This document shows, piece after piece, positions 1 to 9,230 of a DNA stretch of 40,190 nt; positions within the stretch are counted from its first letter, which is position 1; each line of letters begins with the position of its first letter. The notes under the pieces were generated by a model, which saw nothing but the letters and a program-made list of their open reading frames with translations, was not told where the DNA came from and did no database searches. A program made the translations under genes and the position numbers. This DNA is from Chitinophagales bacterium. GTDB lineage: Bacteria; Bacteroidota; Bacteroidia; Chitinophagales; JADIYW01. Location: the NCBI GenBank assembly GCA_017984135.1, contig JAGNZZ010000023.1, forward strand, positions 1 through 40,190, given 5' to 3'.

Positions 1-25
1 AGAATTGCTTAACTTAGTATAAACA

Positions 26-1096
26 ATGAACACTAAAAATATATTGATTACTGGTGGAGCTGGTTTTGTAGGCTCTCAAATGGCATTATCTATTAAAAAT
101 AAATATCCAAAGTACGAACTATTTGTATTGGATAATTTAAAGCGACGTGGTTCCGAATTAAATATTCCAAGACTAAAAGCTGCCAACATTCATTTTATTC
201 ACGGCGACATACGCAATAAAGAAGATTTTGATGGATTGCCTGTTATTGATTGCATTATAGAAGCCAGTGCGGAACCATCTGTTTTAGCTGGTATCGATAG
301 TACACCAGATTATCTCATCAATACTAACTTAAACGGAACTATTAATTGTTTAAATTTTGCTTCTAAAAACAAGTCGGATTTCATTTTTCTATCTACATCA
401 AGAATTTATCCAATTGAAACTATAGAAAATATTAACTATACAGAAGCTGAAACACGATTTGAAATTGCAGCACCACAAAGCACCAAAGGTTTTTCACAAA
501 AGGGAATTTCGGAAGATTTTCCTTTAGATAATTACCGTTCTTTATATGGTACTACCAAATTAGCTTCTGAGCTTTTTATTCAAGAATACAAACAATTTTT
601 TGGTTTAAAAACGGTGATCAATCGATGTGGTGTTTTAACCGGACCTTGGCAGATGGGAAAAATAGATCAAGGTGTGGTAGTCCTTTGGTTGGCTAAACAT
701 TTTTGGAACCAACAATTAAGCTATATCGGATATGGTGGCAAAGGAAAGCAAGTGCGCGACATGTTGCACACTGCAGATTTATTTCGATTGATTGATTGGC
801 AAATACATCATATCGACGACATTAATGGTGAAATTTTTAATGTAGGTGGTGGCAGAGAAATTAGTTTATCTCTAAAAGAAATGACTGCATTATGTGAAGA
901 AATTACGGGCAATAAAATTCCAATAAAAGAAGTGCCAGAAAATAGAACTGCCGATATTAGAATTTATATTACCGACAACTCAAAAGTGACGGAAAAAACT
1001 GGATGGGAACCACAAATTTCTCCCAAGCAGATATTCTCAGAAATTTACGATTGGATGAAAGAAAATGAACAGCAATTAGCCGGAATATTAAAATAA
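26..1096 (+). CDS. NAD-dependent epimerase/dehydratase, CDP-paratose 2-epimerase (tyvelose epimerase)-like
   Basis: Extended short-chain dehydrogenase of 356 residues, probably interconverting or reducing a nucleotide-activated sugar for surface glycan synthesis in the cytoplasm. The N-terminal Rossmann motif TGGAGFVGS is at residues 9-17, and the catalytic pair is in YGTTK (Tyr-x-x-x-Lys). The mid-protein stretch GVLTGPWQMGKIDQG and the later GKGKQVRDMLH resemble the CDP-tyvelose/CDP-paratose 2-epimerase branch more than GalE or RmlB; this assignment is from recalled family patterns. Length fits the family (about 340-360). The next gene starts 3 bases after the stop, so it is co-transcribed with a GT2 glycosyltransferase. 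Only 25 bases precede the start, so the upstream context is unknown. The exact sugar substrate cannot be told from sequence. Confidence 0.85.
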   Translation: MNTKNILITGGAGFVGSQMALSIKNKYPKYELFVLDNLKRRGSELNIPRLKAANIHFIHGDIRNKEDFDGLPVIDCIIEASAEPSVLAGIDSTPDYLINTNLNGTINCLNFASKNKSDFIFLSTSRIYPIETIENINYTEAETRFEIAAPQSTKGFSQKGISEDFPLDNYRSLYGTTKLASELFIQEYKQFFGLKTVINRCGVLTGPWQMGKIDQGVVVLWLAKHFWNQQLSYIGYGGKGKQVRDMLHTADLFRLIDWQIHHIDDINGEIFNVGGGREISLSLKEMTALCEEITGNKIPIKEVPENRTADIRIYITDNSKVTEKTGWEPQISPKQIFSEIYDWMKENEQQLAGILK

Positions 1097-1099
1097 ATC

Positions 1100-1840
1100 A
1101 TGTCGAAATTAAGTGTCGTTATACCAGCTTACAATGAAGAAGAAAGTTTACCTGAAACTTTAAAAACCTTGCATGTTGTATTAAAAAAAGAAAATATTGA
1201 ACATGAGATTGTGGTCACGAATGACAATTCATCTGATAATACACACCAAGTTTTAGAAAGCTTAGCTAAAGAAATTCCTACTTTAGTTTATTACACGAAT
1301 AATGGTCCTAATGGTTTTGGATATGCCGTTCGTTACGGCTTAGAACGTTTTACCGGCGATTATGTAGCCGTAATGATGGCGGATTTGTCTGACGATCCAA
1401 ATGACTTAGTTAAATTCTTTAGAAAAGCCATAGAAGGCAATTACGATTGCGTGTTTGGCTCGCGTTGGGACAAAGGCGGACAAGTTATTGATTATCCTTT
1501 ATTGAAAAAGGTAATCAATCGTATCGCCAATTTTATTGTAAAAACAGTATTCCGATTAAATTATAACGATTGCACCAATGCGTTTAAATTATACAAGAAA
1601 GAAACCATTTCGGGCATACAACCTTTTTTGTCGCCACATTTTAATCTCACTTTAGAGTTACCTTTAAAAGCAATTGTTAGAGGTTATTCATATACTATAG
1701 TACCCAATTCTTGGACGAATAGAAAATATGGCGAATCCAAATTAAAAATAAAAGAAATGGGTAGCCGATATTTTTTTATTCTGATGTATTGCTGGATAGA
1801 AAAACAATTTTCTCGAGGCGATTATAAAAAGAAAGTTTAA
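1100..1840 (+). CDS. Family 2 glycosyltransferase (dolichyl-phosphate mannosyltransferase/undecaprenyl-phosphate sugar transferase-like)
   Basis: A 246-residue GT-A fold glycosyltransferase. It opens with the classic LSVVIPAYNEEESLPETL and carries a DxD-like acidic motif in MADLSDDPND at about residue 93. The length and the absence of C-terminal membrane helices fit the DPM1-type branch, which charges a polyprenyl phosphate with a sugar at the inner face of the membrane. The following gene is a multi-helix GT-C protein, the class that uses such polyprenyl-phosphate sugars, so the two may act in series (inference). It starts 3 bases after the epimerase gene and is in the same operon. Confidence 0.88.
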   Translation: MSKLSVVIPAYNEEESLPETLKTLHVVLKKENIEHEIVVTNDNSSDNTHQVLESLAKEIPTLVYYTNNGPNGFGYAVRYGLERFTGDYVAVMMADLSDDPNDLVKFFRKAIEGNYDCVFGSRWDKGGQVIDYPLLKKVINRIANFIVKTVFRLNYNDCTNAFKLYKKETISGIQPFLSPHFNLTLELPLKAIVRGYSYTIVPNSWTNRKYGESKLKIKEMGSRYFFILMYCWIEKQFSRGDYKKKV

Positions 1841-1872
1841 ATAACTTTCGTTACTCCTAATTTTTCGTTTAG

Positions 1873-1880
1873 TATCTTTA
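1873..1880 (+). promoter_or_regulatory. Bacteroidota -7 promoter element (TATCTTTA)
   Basis: TATCTTTA matches TAnnTTTG except for the last base and is followed by C. It sits 22 bases before the ATG of the GT-C gene. The same TAnnTTTAC form recurs upstream of 4064 (minus) and 16590, which suggests a lineage variant of the element. No clear -33 TTG is seen at the usual distance. Confidence 0.45.
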
Positions 1881-1902
1881 CATTTCATTTTCGGAATACA
1901 TT

Positions 1903-3420
1903 ATGTCTATTTTATCTAAAAAATCAACCTTTTTATTGGCTTTAGCTGTTGCATTATATGCTTTCATATTGAATGAATATAACAACAAAGTCATACGAAA
2001 ATTATATCCCAAAAATGATTCTATTCATAACAATGAATTGGTACACAATAGTACGGTTTATAACATTGACAATTATTGGTACACACAACAAATCAAAAAT
2101 TATGTAAAAGGAAATGGCTTCACCATTGACCCTCAAAAAGAAAAATACGAAGTTCGTCGTACGCCCATTTATCCGCTTTTTTATGGTGTTCATTATCTTC
2201 TATTCGGCGAAATAGGAAGTTATTATTTGATTCGATTTACACAAATTGCTTTATTTGTGTTGTCTGTTTTTGCCTTATTGTATGCCACTTATAATTTTAC
2301 TCAAAACAAATTCATTGCTATTACAAGTGCCATTTTTTATGGATTTAATCCTTCGATAGTATGCTATTTGTATTATACCATTACAGAAGCATTAAGTCCG
2401 GCATTGGTTTGTTTTATGTTATACTATTTATCCAAAGGCTACAGACAAAATCGAAGGCAAGATTGGATTGTTTCAGGTTTATTTTTTGCCATTGCTTCAT
2501 TGTGCCGACCAGCCATTTTCTTCATTGCTCCAGGCATTTTAGTGCTTATTATTTATACCAACAAGCACTCCATTAAACGTATTATTTTCCAAGGAAGTTT
2601 TTTTGTTTTTGGTGCGGCCATTTTATTTGTTCCACACATGATTCGCAATTACCAAATTACAAATGACATCATTGTTTTAGAAAAATTTTATGAAGATCCG
2701 ATGGATTATGGCATGCCCAATATTGCACTACGTGAATGGATTTCCTGTTGGACCAATCCTGCTGATTATTCCTCTGAAAGCATATCAAATAGAATAGGAA
2801 GTACAGTCTTATCTGCAAATAAAATTTCTTTTGACAAAGAAATGTTTATTGAAAATGAAATAAACAGATTGCCACAACAAGCCTTCATTGCCAATTCTAA
2901 AGACAATGTTCAAGCCGCATTTTCTACCTTATATGACTATTATTATTACAAAAGAAAACTATTGAACACAACCCTTGCTGATTCAGTTGGGAAAATTAGT
3001 TTAAATCAATTACATGCTCTAAAGAATGAATTTATTCAAAAAGAACCTGTTCGATATTATATCCTTAAGCCTATTTTATTTTTTAAAAGCATCCTTTTCC
3101 AAAGTAATTCCTCACAACTTATTTTCTTAAAACAATATCCCAATACATGGATTGAAAAAGCTATAAAAGGTCCTTTGTATTTATGGAATATTTATCTGTT
3201 TGTTTCCATTTTAGGAATGTTCCTTTTTTATAAAAAACATTTTGCGCTGCAATCTTTAACCATCCTCTATTTAAGTGGATTAATTGTATATACTGTTTTT
3301 ATGTTTAATTATTTTGAAGTACGTTATTTAATTCCCATTTTTCCATTGATGTATGTCATGGGAACTATCTTTTTTGTAGAAATGTATGGAAAAATAAAAC
3401 GTGTTTATACTTCTAAATAA
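1903..3420 (+). CDS. GT-C-like integral membrane glycosyltransferase (ArnT/GT39-type)
   Basis: A 505-residue polytopic membrane protein with about ten hydrophobic segments. An N-terminal helix (residues about 9-22) is followed by a large first loop containing DNYWYTQQIKNYVKGNGF and then RRTPIYPLFYG. An early acidic residue followed by a (R/Y)xPxYP motif is typical of the lipid-linked sugar transferases of the GT39/ArnT/PMT group. A long hydrophilic segment (about 260-380) lies before the last helices. It probably transfers a sugar from a polyprenyl carrier on the periplasmic side. The stop overlaps the convergent CBS-domain gene by 16 bases. A paralogue-like protein with the same layout lies at 33418-34833. 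Acceptor and sugar are unknown. Confidence 0.75.
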   Translation: MSILSKKSTFLLALAVALYAFILNEYNNKVIRKLYPKNDSIHNNELVHNSTVYNIDNYWYTQQIKNYVKGNGFTIDPQKEKYEVRRTPIYPLFYGVHYLLFGEIGSYYLIRFTQIALFVLSVFALLYATYNFTQNKFIAITSAIFYGFNPSIVCYLYYTITEALSPALVCFMLYYLSKGYRQNRRQDWIVSGLFFAIASLCRPAIFFIAPGILVLIIYTNKHSIKRIIFQGSFFVFGAAILFVPHMIRNYQITNDIIVLEKFYEDPMDYGMPNIALREWISCWTNPADYSSESISNRIGSTVLSANKISFDKEMFIENEINRLPQQAFIANSKDNVQAAFSTLYDYYYYKRKLLNTTLADSVGKISLNQLHALKNEFIQKEPVRYYILKPILFFKSILFQSNSSQLIFLKQYPNTWIEKAIKGPLYLWNIYLFVSILGMFLFYKKHFALQSLTILYLSGLIVYTVFMFNYFEVRYLIPIFPLMYVMGTIFFVEMYGKIKRVYTSK

Positions 3421-4064
3421 CGCATTAAACTATCGTAGCGTTCTCTTAGTTGCAATTCATATTCTGATTGATGCAACACGGCAATAACTTGATATTCGTA
3501 GCGTTCAAACGATAATTGGATGTCTTTCAAATCGTCTTTATTAATTTTCAAAGACACAAAAACATGGCTTGGTTGCTTTGCTGGAGAAATCATACTATGT
3601 AAAATCATCGCATTGTTTGATTCGACAATTTTGGAAATTTCTGTCAGTGAATAATTTCTGGATTCTATTTCTAACACTAAAATGCCACCATTATTGACTA
3701 AGGAAGCATTATTTGCTAATACTTGAATCAATTTTTGTGGCGAAACAATGCCAATGTATTCATTTTCTGCTTGTACCACCGGAATAAAAAATGCTACATT
3801 TTCTGATGTATATTTTAATACGTCGAACACATGCGTTTCTTCAAAAATTTTGTGTGGCAAGAAATGTTCTTTGATGTTGGCAAAAGAAGTTTCATTATCT
3901 AACTCCAATAAAAATTGTTCCGACAATAACCCAATGTATTTGCCATCCTCTACTACTGCCAAAGCTTCTGCCTTAAATTCTTGCATTAAATCCAAGGCAT
4001 ACTCAACAGAATCTGAAATTCTAAGAAATGGAATGGACGCATCAATACAATCTTTAGCAAACAC
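3405..4064 (-). CDS. CBS-domain pair protein with C-terminal ACT-like region
   Basis: A 219-residue soluble protein. Two tandem CBS motifs occupy about residues 5-125 (first around DSVEYALDLMQEFKAEALAVVEDGKYIGLLSE, summarised here; second around VFDVLKYTSENVAFFIPVV and YIGIVSPQ). They are followed by a region starting at NGGILVLEIESRNYSLTEIS that has the pattern of an ACT-like regulatory fold (residues about 135-210). CBS pairs bind adenosyl ligands, so a nucleotide-sensing regulatory role is likely; the target is unknown. The start is a GTG codon; the opening MFAKDCI resembles the usual start of this Bacteroidota family. The 3' end overlaps the stop of the convergent glycosyltransferase gene by 16 bases. 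Confidence 0.82.
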   Translation of the reverse strand: MFAKDCIDASIPFLRISDSVEYALDLMQEFKAEALAVVEDGKYIGLLSEQFLLELDNETSFANIKEHFLPHKIFEETHVFDVLKYTSENVAFFIPVVQAENEYIGIVSPQKLIQVLANNASLVNNGGILVLEIESRNYSLTEISKIVESNNAMILHSMISPAKQPSHVFVSLKINKDDLKDIQLSFERYEYQVIAVLHQSEYELQLRERYDSLMRYLEV

Positions 4065-4078
4065 GGAAATTCTTTTTG

Positions 4079-4086
4079 TAAATGTA
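4079..4086 (-). promoter_or_regulatory. Candidate -7 element (TACATTTA) for the CBS-domain gene
   Basis: On the minus strand TACATTTAC lies 14 bases upstream of the GTG start at 4064. It fits TAnnTTTR and supports the GTG start because no other start lies between. There is no strong -33 box. Confidence 0.4.
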
Positions 4087-4107
4087 TAAAATAATTAGCT
4101 TACCGGC

Positions 4108-6627
4108 TTAAAAATTAAAGTTAAAACCAAAGGTCATCATCCAGTTGTAGGTTTTAGGTTGGTTGCGATGGGTAACGCGCCACATGACATCATAGCGCAA
4201 AAATTTTAGAATATTTTCAATACCAAATCCCACTTCAATATATGGCACTTTTCCTATCGGTTGTATAAATGAATTGTTCATTTGATTGTATGCACTATTC
4301 TTCGCAGATACATTTCCCCAAATACCGCGAGTATGGATCACTTCTCTCAGTTTTAACTTTCTAATGCCCGGAATTCTATTCAAGAAAAAGCCATCAAAAT
4401 GGTGTGAAAAATTCCACTGTAAATATTGATCACTATAAAATTCATAATCATTCATCACATTAAATGCCGTATTGCTGTAAGCAAACGTTTGATTGCCATC
4501 ATGCACTTCTGCTAATAAAAATGGTACTGTTCCAACTATTTTTCCGGCTTGTATTTTCATTTCAAATCGACCAATGGTACGTATCGGAATAATTTGTGCG
4601 TATGAGAGCGTAAACTTATGGTAATTAAATTGTGAACCTAGCATTTTTTTAAATCCAAACACATATTCAAAATAAATTACCGGAACGGTGCTCGTATTAA
4701 TGCTGCTTCTAAACAATGAATGCTTATTGATGAATTTTTCACCAATAGCAAAACGTGCATTCCAAATCAACTCACTTTGTGTTAATGTACTAAAGGTGTC
4801 GAAGCCATTTTCTTTATTGGCATACCGATATTGAAATGGGACTAAACCTTGTTGTATGCGTCGATGTTGAAGCGTTAAACCTGTACTTAATCCTTGTTTA
4901 TATTCAATAGTATAGCTTATTTTTCCAGCATCAAAATACAATAATCGCACCAATGGTTTTCTCCGATTGATAATCAAATTTAAAATATTATCTGCGTCTA
5001 AAAGGTCATTGGTTTTGCTTAGCTCACTCACGTCATGCTCATAAGAAGCAGCCAGCGTTTGCCTCGGAAACTTGCTTACTAAAAACTTCGCTGCCACATC
5101 GCCTTTTACTCTTTTATCTTTAAAACCATACGCAATATGACCTTCCACTTGTGCCCACTTACACATCTTTTCGGTCGTTTTTAATCCAATTCCCAAACGC
5201 CAACCTTCTAATTTATTATTACTTACAACACTCAATATGGGACCAATACTTACCGGACCAATTGGGTAATATCCGGTTAATACCATGCCAATAATATCTA
5301 CATACGTTTTATAGGCTTTCACAGTTTTCAAAGTATCTATAATATGGTAAACCGCAGCTTCATTTTTGCTTAATTGTATAAACCTTGATGTATCCCAAAA
5401 TGCAACATCTTTTGTAATGGATGCTTCATGGTAGGTAATTTCTTCTTTTAAAGAATTTACCATAGAGTCATTAAAGGATTGATTAATTTTAAAATTTCGA
5501 TACACTGCATTTTTTCGGGTTACAATGGCAGGAGTTTTTTTTAAAGGAGCAAATTCAATCACCAAATGATCGTTACTAAGCATCCAATTTTGCGCGTCAA
5601 CAAAATCAAAGTCTTGATTTACTTCTATTTTTTTTACAAAATTGATATTGACATGTGGTGCCATGCGCATTTGAATTTGTTTAATGGCATAATTATTTTC
5701 GGATACAATCAAATTTCCAAAAAACGTATTATCACCTTTCGTTTTAGGCTCAAACATCAACTTGTAATGCATTACATTATCCAACACTAACGTATCAATG
5801 ACTTTATATCTATAGAATGTTTTACAAGAATTGGCAATCGGGCTAATAAAATCTTTGTTCAAAATTTTATATCCGTTGTCATACACATTTATATCTTGAT
5901 AAGTAGCACTCAAAAACTCGTTAAAACTAGCATCATTTATTCCCGACATTTTAGATGCTTTGATGACTTCTCTTTTTTTATTGAGTTTATTGGTATAGTA
6001 AAAATCTGAAATATTTTCGGATAAAAGCATCGGCAAAAAAGGTTCTTCTTCAGATGTGCTATCAATATTATCAAACACAAACTTAAATGGCTGGAGAATT
6101 TTACGGTTCATAAATTTCTCCGACATATTTTTTACATCCAATTCAATTTTAGTATATCCTTCGTAACTGAAATTCTGTAGATGTTTTTTATCGTTCTTAT
6201 TTTTATTGGCTAAAATATTTCGGATTAAATAATCTTCCAAGCTCTCTTTACTTGCCACAATCACGGCTTCTGCCAGCATGCTTTGAGCCGCTGATAAATA
6301 AAAATTGATGGTCTGTTTTTGTTTTTTTTGTATAGAAATAGATTGTTCCATATAGCCTAAGAATGCCGCAGAAATAGAATCAGGAAACGTATTTAGTTTG
6401 ATTTGATAATAGCCGGTGTCATTGGTCGTGGAGCCGATAGTCGTTCCTTTTATATAAATATTTACATAACTCAATGGTTCTTTCGTGTTAGCATCAAAAA
6501 CTTGACCATCCACAAATGTTTGGCTGCTTACTGAATTATAAACCAACAAAAAAAGGAATAATAGTATATTTGTGCTTACGACTTTCAATTTTGCGAAGTT
6601 AATTAAATATTTGCTGAAATAAATCAC
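4108..6627 (-). CDS. DUF5686 family outer-membrane protein with carboxypeptidase-regulatory-like domain
   Basis: An 839-residue secreted protein. After a signal peptide ending near SVSSQ comes a carboxypeptidase-D regulatory-like beta-sandwich (about residues 36-118; GQVFDANTKEPLSYVNIYI, GTTIGSTTNDTGYYQI). A DUF5686 body follows, ending in a predicted beta-barrel with alternating strands and a terminal aromatic residue (GFNFNF), as in outer-membrane proteins. The family is common in Bacteroidota and resembles TonB-dependent-receptor accessory proteins, but its substrate is unknown. The longest frame starts with GTG at 6627. A TTG at 6588-6586 would give a cleaner signal peptide (MKVVSTNILLFLFLLV) and lies 5 bases after a TAACTTCG element, so the shorter form may be the real one. 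Divergent from exonuclease III. Confidence 0.85.
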   Translation of the reverse strand: MIYFSKYLINFAKLKVVSTNILLFLFLLVYNSVSSQTFVDGQVFDANTKEPLSYVNIYIKGTTIGSTTNDTGYYQIKLNTFPDSISAAFLGYMEQSISIQKKQKQTINFYLSAAQSMLAEAVIVASKESLEDYLIRNILANKNKNDKKHLQNFSYEGYTKIELDVKNMSEKFMNRKILQPFKFVFDNIDSTSEEEPFLPMLLSENISDFYYTNKLNKKREVIKASKMSGINDASFNEFLSATYQDINVYDNGYKILNKDFISPIANSCKTFYRYKVIDTLVLDNVMHYKLMFEPKTKGDNTFFGNLIVSENNYAIKQIQMRMAPHVNINFVKKIEVNQDFDFVDAQNWMLSNDHLVIEFAPLKKTPAIVTRKNAVYRNFKINQSFNDSMVNSLKEEITYHEASITKDVAFWDTSRFIQLSKNEAAVYHIIDTLKTVKAYKTYVDIIGMVLTGYYPIGPVSIGPILSVVSNNKLEGWRLGIGLKTTEKMCKWAQVEGHIAYGFKDKRVKGDVAAKFLVSKFPRQTLAASYEHDVSELSKTNDLLDADNILNLIINRRKPLVRLLYFDAGKISYTIEYKQGLSTGLTLQHRRIQQGLVPFQYRYANKENGFDTFSTLTQSELIWNARFAIGEKFINKHSLFRSSINTSTVPVIYFEYVFGFKKMLGSQFNYHKFTLSYAQIIPIRTIGRFEMKIQAGKIVGTVPFLLAEVHDGNQTFAYSNTAFNVMNDYEFYSDQYLQWNFSHHFDGFFLNRIPGIRKLKLREVIHTRGIWGNVSAKNSAYNQMNNSFIQPIGKVPYIEVGFGIENILKFLRYDVMWRVTHRNQPKTYNWMMTFGFNFNF
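6594..6601 (-). promoter_or_regulatory. Candidate -7 element (TAACTTCG) for the DUF5686 gene
   Basis: This is a seven-of-eight match to TAnnTTTG on the minus strand, 5 bases before the TTG at 6588. If used, translation from the GTG at 6627 would be impossible, so this site decides the start. Evidence is positional only. Confidence 0.3.
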
Positions 6628-6630
6628 TCC

Positions 6631-7413
6631 ATGAACGCTTTAGAAATAGTTTCATATAATGTTAACGGAATACGTTCTGCCATCTCCAAAGGATTAATTG
6701 ATTGGATACAACAAACATCCTACGATATTTATTTATTTCAAGAGATAAAAGCGAATGAGTTAGATATTCCATCAGAATTGTTTCATCAAATTGGATACCA
6801 AACCCATTGGTTTTCCGCTCAAAAAAAAGGATACAGTGGCGTGGGCATTGTTGCCAAAAATGAACTTAAAATTGACCAAGTGTTGAAAGGTATGGATATG
6901 GATGCATACGATGCCGAAGGCAGATTAATTCGCATGGATTTCAATGACACAACAATCATCAACAGTTATTTTCCATCAGGTTCGAGTGGTGATGAACGCC
7001 AAGAAGTTAAAATGAATTATTTAGAAGCTTATTTCCAATATATTCATCAATTAAAAAGAGAACGACCTAAGCTCATTATTGCCGGTGATTATAATATTTG
7101 CCATACCGAAATAGATATCCACGATCCAAAAGGAAATAAAGACAGTTCCGGCTTTTTGCCCGAAGAACGTGCATGGATGAGCAAGTATTTCGACAGTGGT
7201 TTTATCGATACTTTTAGATATTTTCATCCATCCACTTTACATCAATATTCATGGTGGAGTTTTCGTGCCGGCGCACGTAACAACAATAAAGGTTGGCGTA
7301 TTGATTACCAAGTGGTGAGCCAAGCCTTAGAAAATCAATTAGCCGATGCAGCCATTTTTATGGATGTAAAACATTCCGACCATTGCCCTATTTATTTGAA
7401 AATTAATTTATAA
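6631..7413 (+). CDS. xth: Exodeoxyribonuclease III (AP endonuclease, Xth/ExoA family)
   Basis: A 260-residue Mg-dependent endonuclease/exonuclease/phosphatase-fold enzyme that cleaves 5' of abasic sites and removes 3' blocking groups in base-excision repair. Family motifs are in order: NVNGIR (residues 10-15), QEIKA (Glu38, metal ligand), SGVGI, the GDYNI active-site block near residue 150, a W-rich WWSFRAGARNNNKGWRIDY segment, and the C-terminal SDHCPI (Asp250-His251, catalytic). All expected catalytic residues are present. The start is 3 bases from the GTG of the divergent DUF5686 gene, so their control regions overlap. AATATTTG at 6606-6613 is a weak -7 candidate. Confidence 0.95.
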   Translation: MNALEIVSYNVNGIRSAISKGLIDWIQQTSYDIYLFQEIKANELDIPSELFHQIGYQTHWFSAQKKGYSGVGIVAKNELKIDQVLKGMDMDAYDAEGRLIRMDFNDTTIINSYFPSGSSGDERQEVKMNYLEAYFQYIHQLKRERPKLIIAGDYNICHTEIDIHDPKGNKDSSGFLPEERAWMSKYFDSGFIDTFRYFHPSTLHQYSWWSFRAGARNNNKGWRIDYQVVSQALENQLADAAIFMDVKHSDHCPIYLKINL

Positions 7414-7450
7414 TCGTGTTTTTATAATTTTACTATTTAATTTGTTTTGT

Positions 7451-9184
7451 ATGCGCCACATTCTTTATCTCATTATTTGTATTTTCTTGATTTCTTGCAT
7501 GGGTGAGCAAAAAAGAGAAATTAAATTACGTCCGGCAAAAGGTGGGAAATTTTATGGTGGAACATTTCGCACCAATGAAGAAGAATATTTCAAAACATTA
7601 TATCCACTCAATGTAACTGAAGTGGTTGCTCATCGCATTGGCGAACAAATCTTTGAAGGATTAACCACCTTTGATGATAGCTCATTAGCTGTCATTCCGC
7701 ACTTAGCCACGCATTGGGATATCGACCCAAGCAACACAAAATATACGTTTTATTTAAGAAAAGGGATCATGTTTCACGATGACAAATGTTTTCCTAACGG
7801 AAAAGGTCGTGAAATGAAAGCAAAAGATGTAAAATATTGTTTTGATAGAATTTGCTATCACAATCCAGCAGAAAATCAAGGATTTTGGATTTTTAAAGAT
7901 GTCGTCAAAGGCGCAAATGAATATGATTCATTAACCGCAAAAGGCATTGTGCCGGATAGTGGCGTAAGCGGCATTAAAATAATAGACGATTACACCATTC
8001 AAATAGAATTAGAACGACCTTATGCCGTTTTCCTAGCACGATTAGCCTTAATTTTTGGAAAAATATATCCGCATGAAGCGATAGAAAAATATGGTAGTGA
8101 AATTCGAAATCATCCGGTAGGAACTGGTCCATTTTATTTAAAAATAAACCGACAAGATCAGGTTACCTTCTTAGCCAGAAACCCTAACTATTGGCGAAAA
8201 GATGAGTTCGGAAACCAATTGCCTTATCTGGATGCGTTACGTATTTCTTATATAAAAGAAAAGAAAAACGAATTATTGGAATTTTCAAAAGGAAATAGCG
8301 ATTTGGTGTATCGTTTTCCATTGGAAATGATTGACGAAATTGTGGACTATAAAAAGAATTTAAAACCTGCATATAAAGGCTATATTTTACAATATAAACC
8401 GCAAATTGCCTTGCAATATTATGGCTTCCAACATCAAGGAAAAATATTTAACAATAAAGACGTACGTAAAGCATTTTGCTATGCCATCGATCGGCAAAAA
8501 TTATGTGATTTTACTTTAAAAGGCACCGGATTTCCCGCATTTTACGGCACTGTTCCGCCGGGAACCGGAACATTTGATTCTAAAACGGTACATGGCTATT
8601 CCTTCCAACCTTCAAAAGCACAAGAATACATGGCAAAAGCAGGATTTCCAAAAGGGAAAGGCTTTCCTTCCATTACTTTGCAACTTAATTCTGGTGGCTC
8701 ACGCAATGCACAAGTAGCCGAAGCATTAAAGAAAATGTTGGAAGAGAATTTAGGCATTCACGTCAATCTTTTAATTGTTCCATGGGCGCAACATACAGAA
8801 GCAGTTGAAACGGCAAAAATTGATTTTTATCGATTAGGTTGGGTGGCAGATTATCCTGATGCAGAAAGTTTTTTAAACTTATTTCACAGCAAATATGTAC
8901 CTAATGACATCAACGTAAAAACGTATATCAATTCATTCCGATATAAAAACAAAACATTCGATGCCATTTTTGACAAAGCTTTAGCAACAATTGATGAACA
9001 AAAAAGAAACGAATTGTACACACAAGCCGACCAAATCGTTATTGATGATGCTGTATTATTGCCTATTTATTACGATATTGACTTTCGGTTATTACAACCT
9101 TATGTGCGAAATTGCCCGCAAAATGCCTCAGAACAACGCGATTTTACGGAAGTATATTTTGTTCCTAGGGAAACCAAAAAATGA
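7451..9184 (+). CDS. Oligopeptide/dipeptide-type ABC transporter substrate-binding lipoprotein (SBP family 5)
   Basis: A 577-residue extracytoplasmic solute-binding protein of the DppA/OppA family. The ATG at 7451 gives a short lipoprotein signal with lipobox LISC and the lipidated Cys at residue 16; an in-frame TTG at 7442 would only add three residues. The SBP_5 body shows typical blocks: GLTTFDDSSLAVIPHLATHW, YTFYLRKGIMFHD, VGTGPFYL, and the C-terminal lobe with VRKAFCYAIDRQKL. No permease or ATPase gene is adjacent, so it is an orphan in this window. It either uses a distant transporter or has a binding role of its own. TTAATTTG at 7437-7444 is a possible -7 element. Confidence 0.9.
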   Translation: MRHILYLIICIFLISCMGEQKREIKLRPAKGGKFYGGTFRTNEEEYFKTLYPLNVTEVVAHRIGEQIFEGLTTFDDSSLAVIPHLATHWDIDPSNTKYTFYLRKGIMFHDDKCFPNGKGREMKAKDVKYCFDRICYHNPAENQGFWIFKDVVKGANEYDSLTAKGIVPDSGVSGIKIIDDYTIQIELERPYAVFLARLALIFGKIYPHEAIEKYGSEIRNHPVGTGPFYLKINRQDQVTFLARNPNYWRKDEFGNQLPYLDALRISYIKEKKNELLEFSKGNSDLVYRFPLEMIDEIVDYKKNLKPAYKGYILQYKPQIALQYYGFQHQGKIFNNKDVRKAFCYAIDRQKLCDFTLKGTGFPAFYGTVPPGTGTFDSKTVHGYSFQPSKAQEYMAKAGFPKGKGFPSITLQLNSGGSRNAQVAEALKKMLEENLGIHVNLLIVPWAQHTEAVETAKIDFYRLGWVADYPDAESFLNLFHSKYVPNDINVKTYINSFRYKNKTFDAIFDKALATIDEQKRNELYTQADQIVIDDAVLLPIYYDIDFRLLQPYVRNCPQNASEQRDFTEVYFVPRETKK

Positions 9185-9230
9185 GTCTCTATTTTAAACC
9201 TAAATAACAATTTCATCTCCACCTTTTGTC

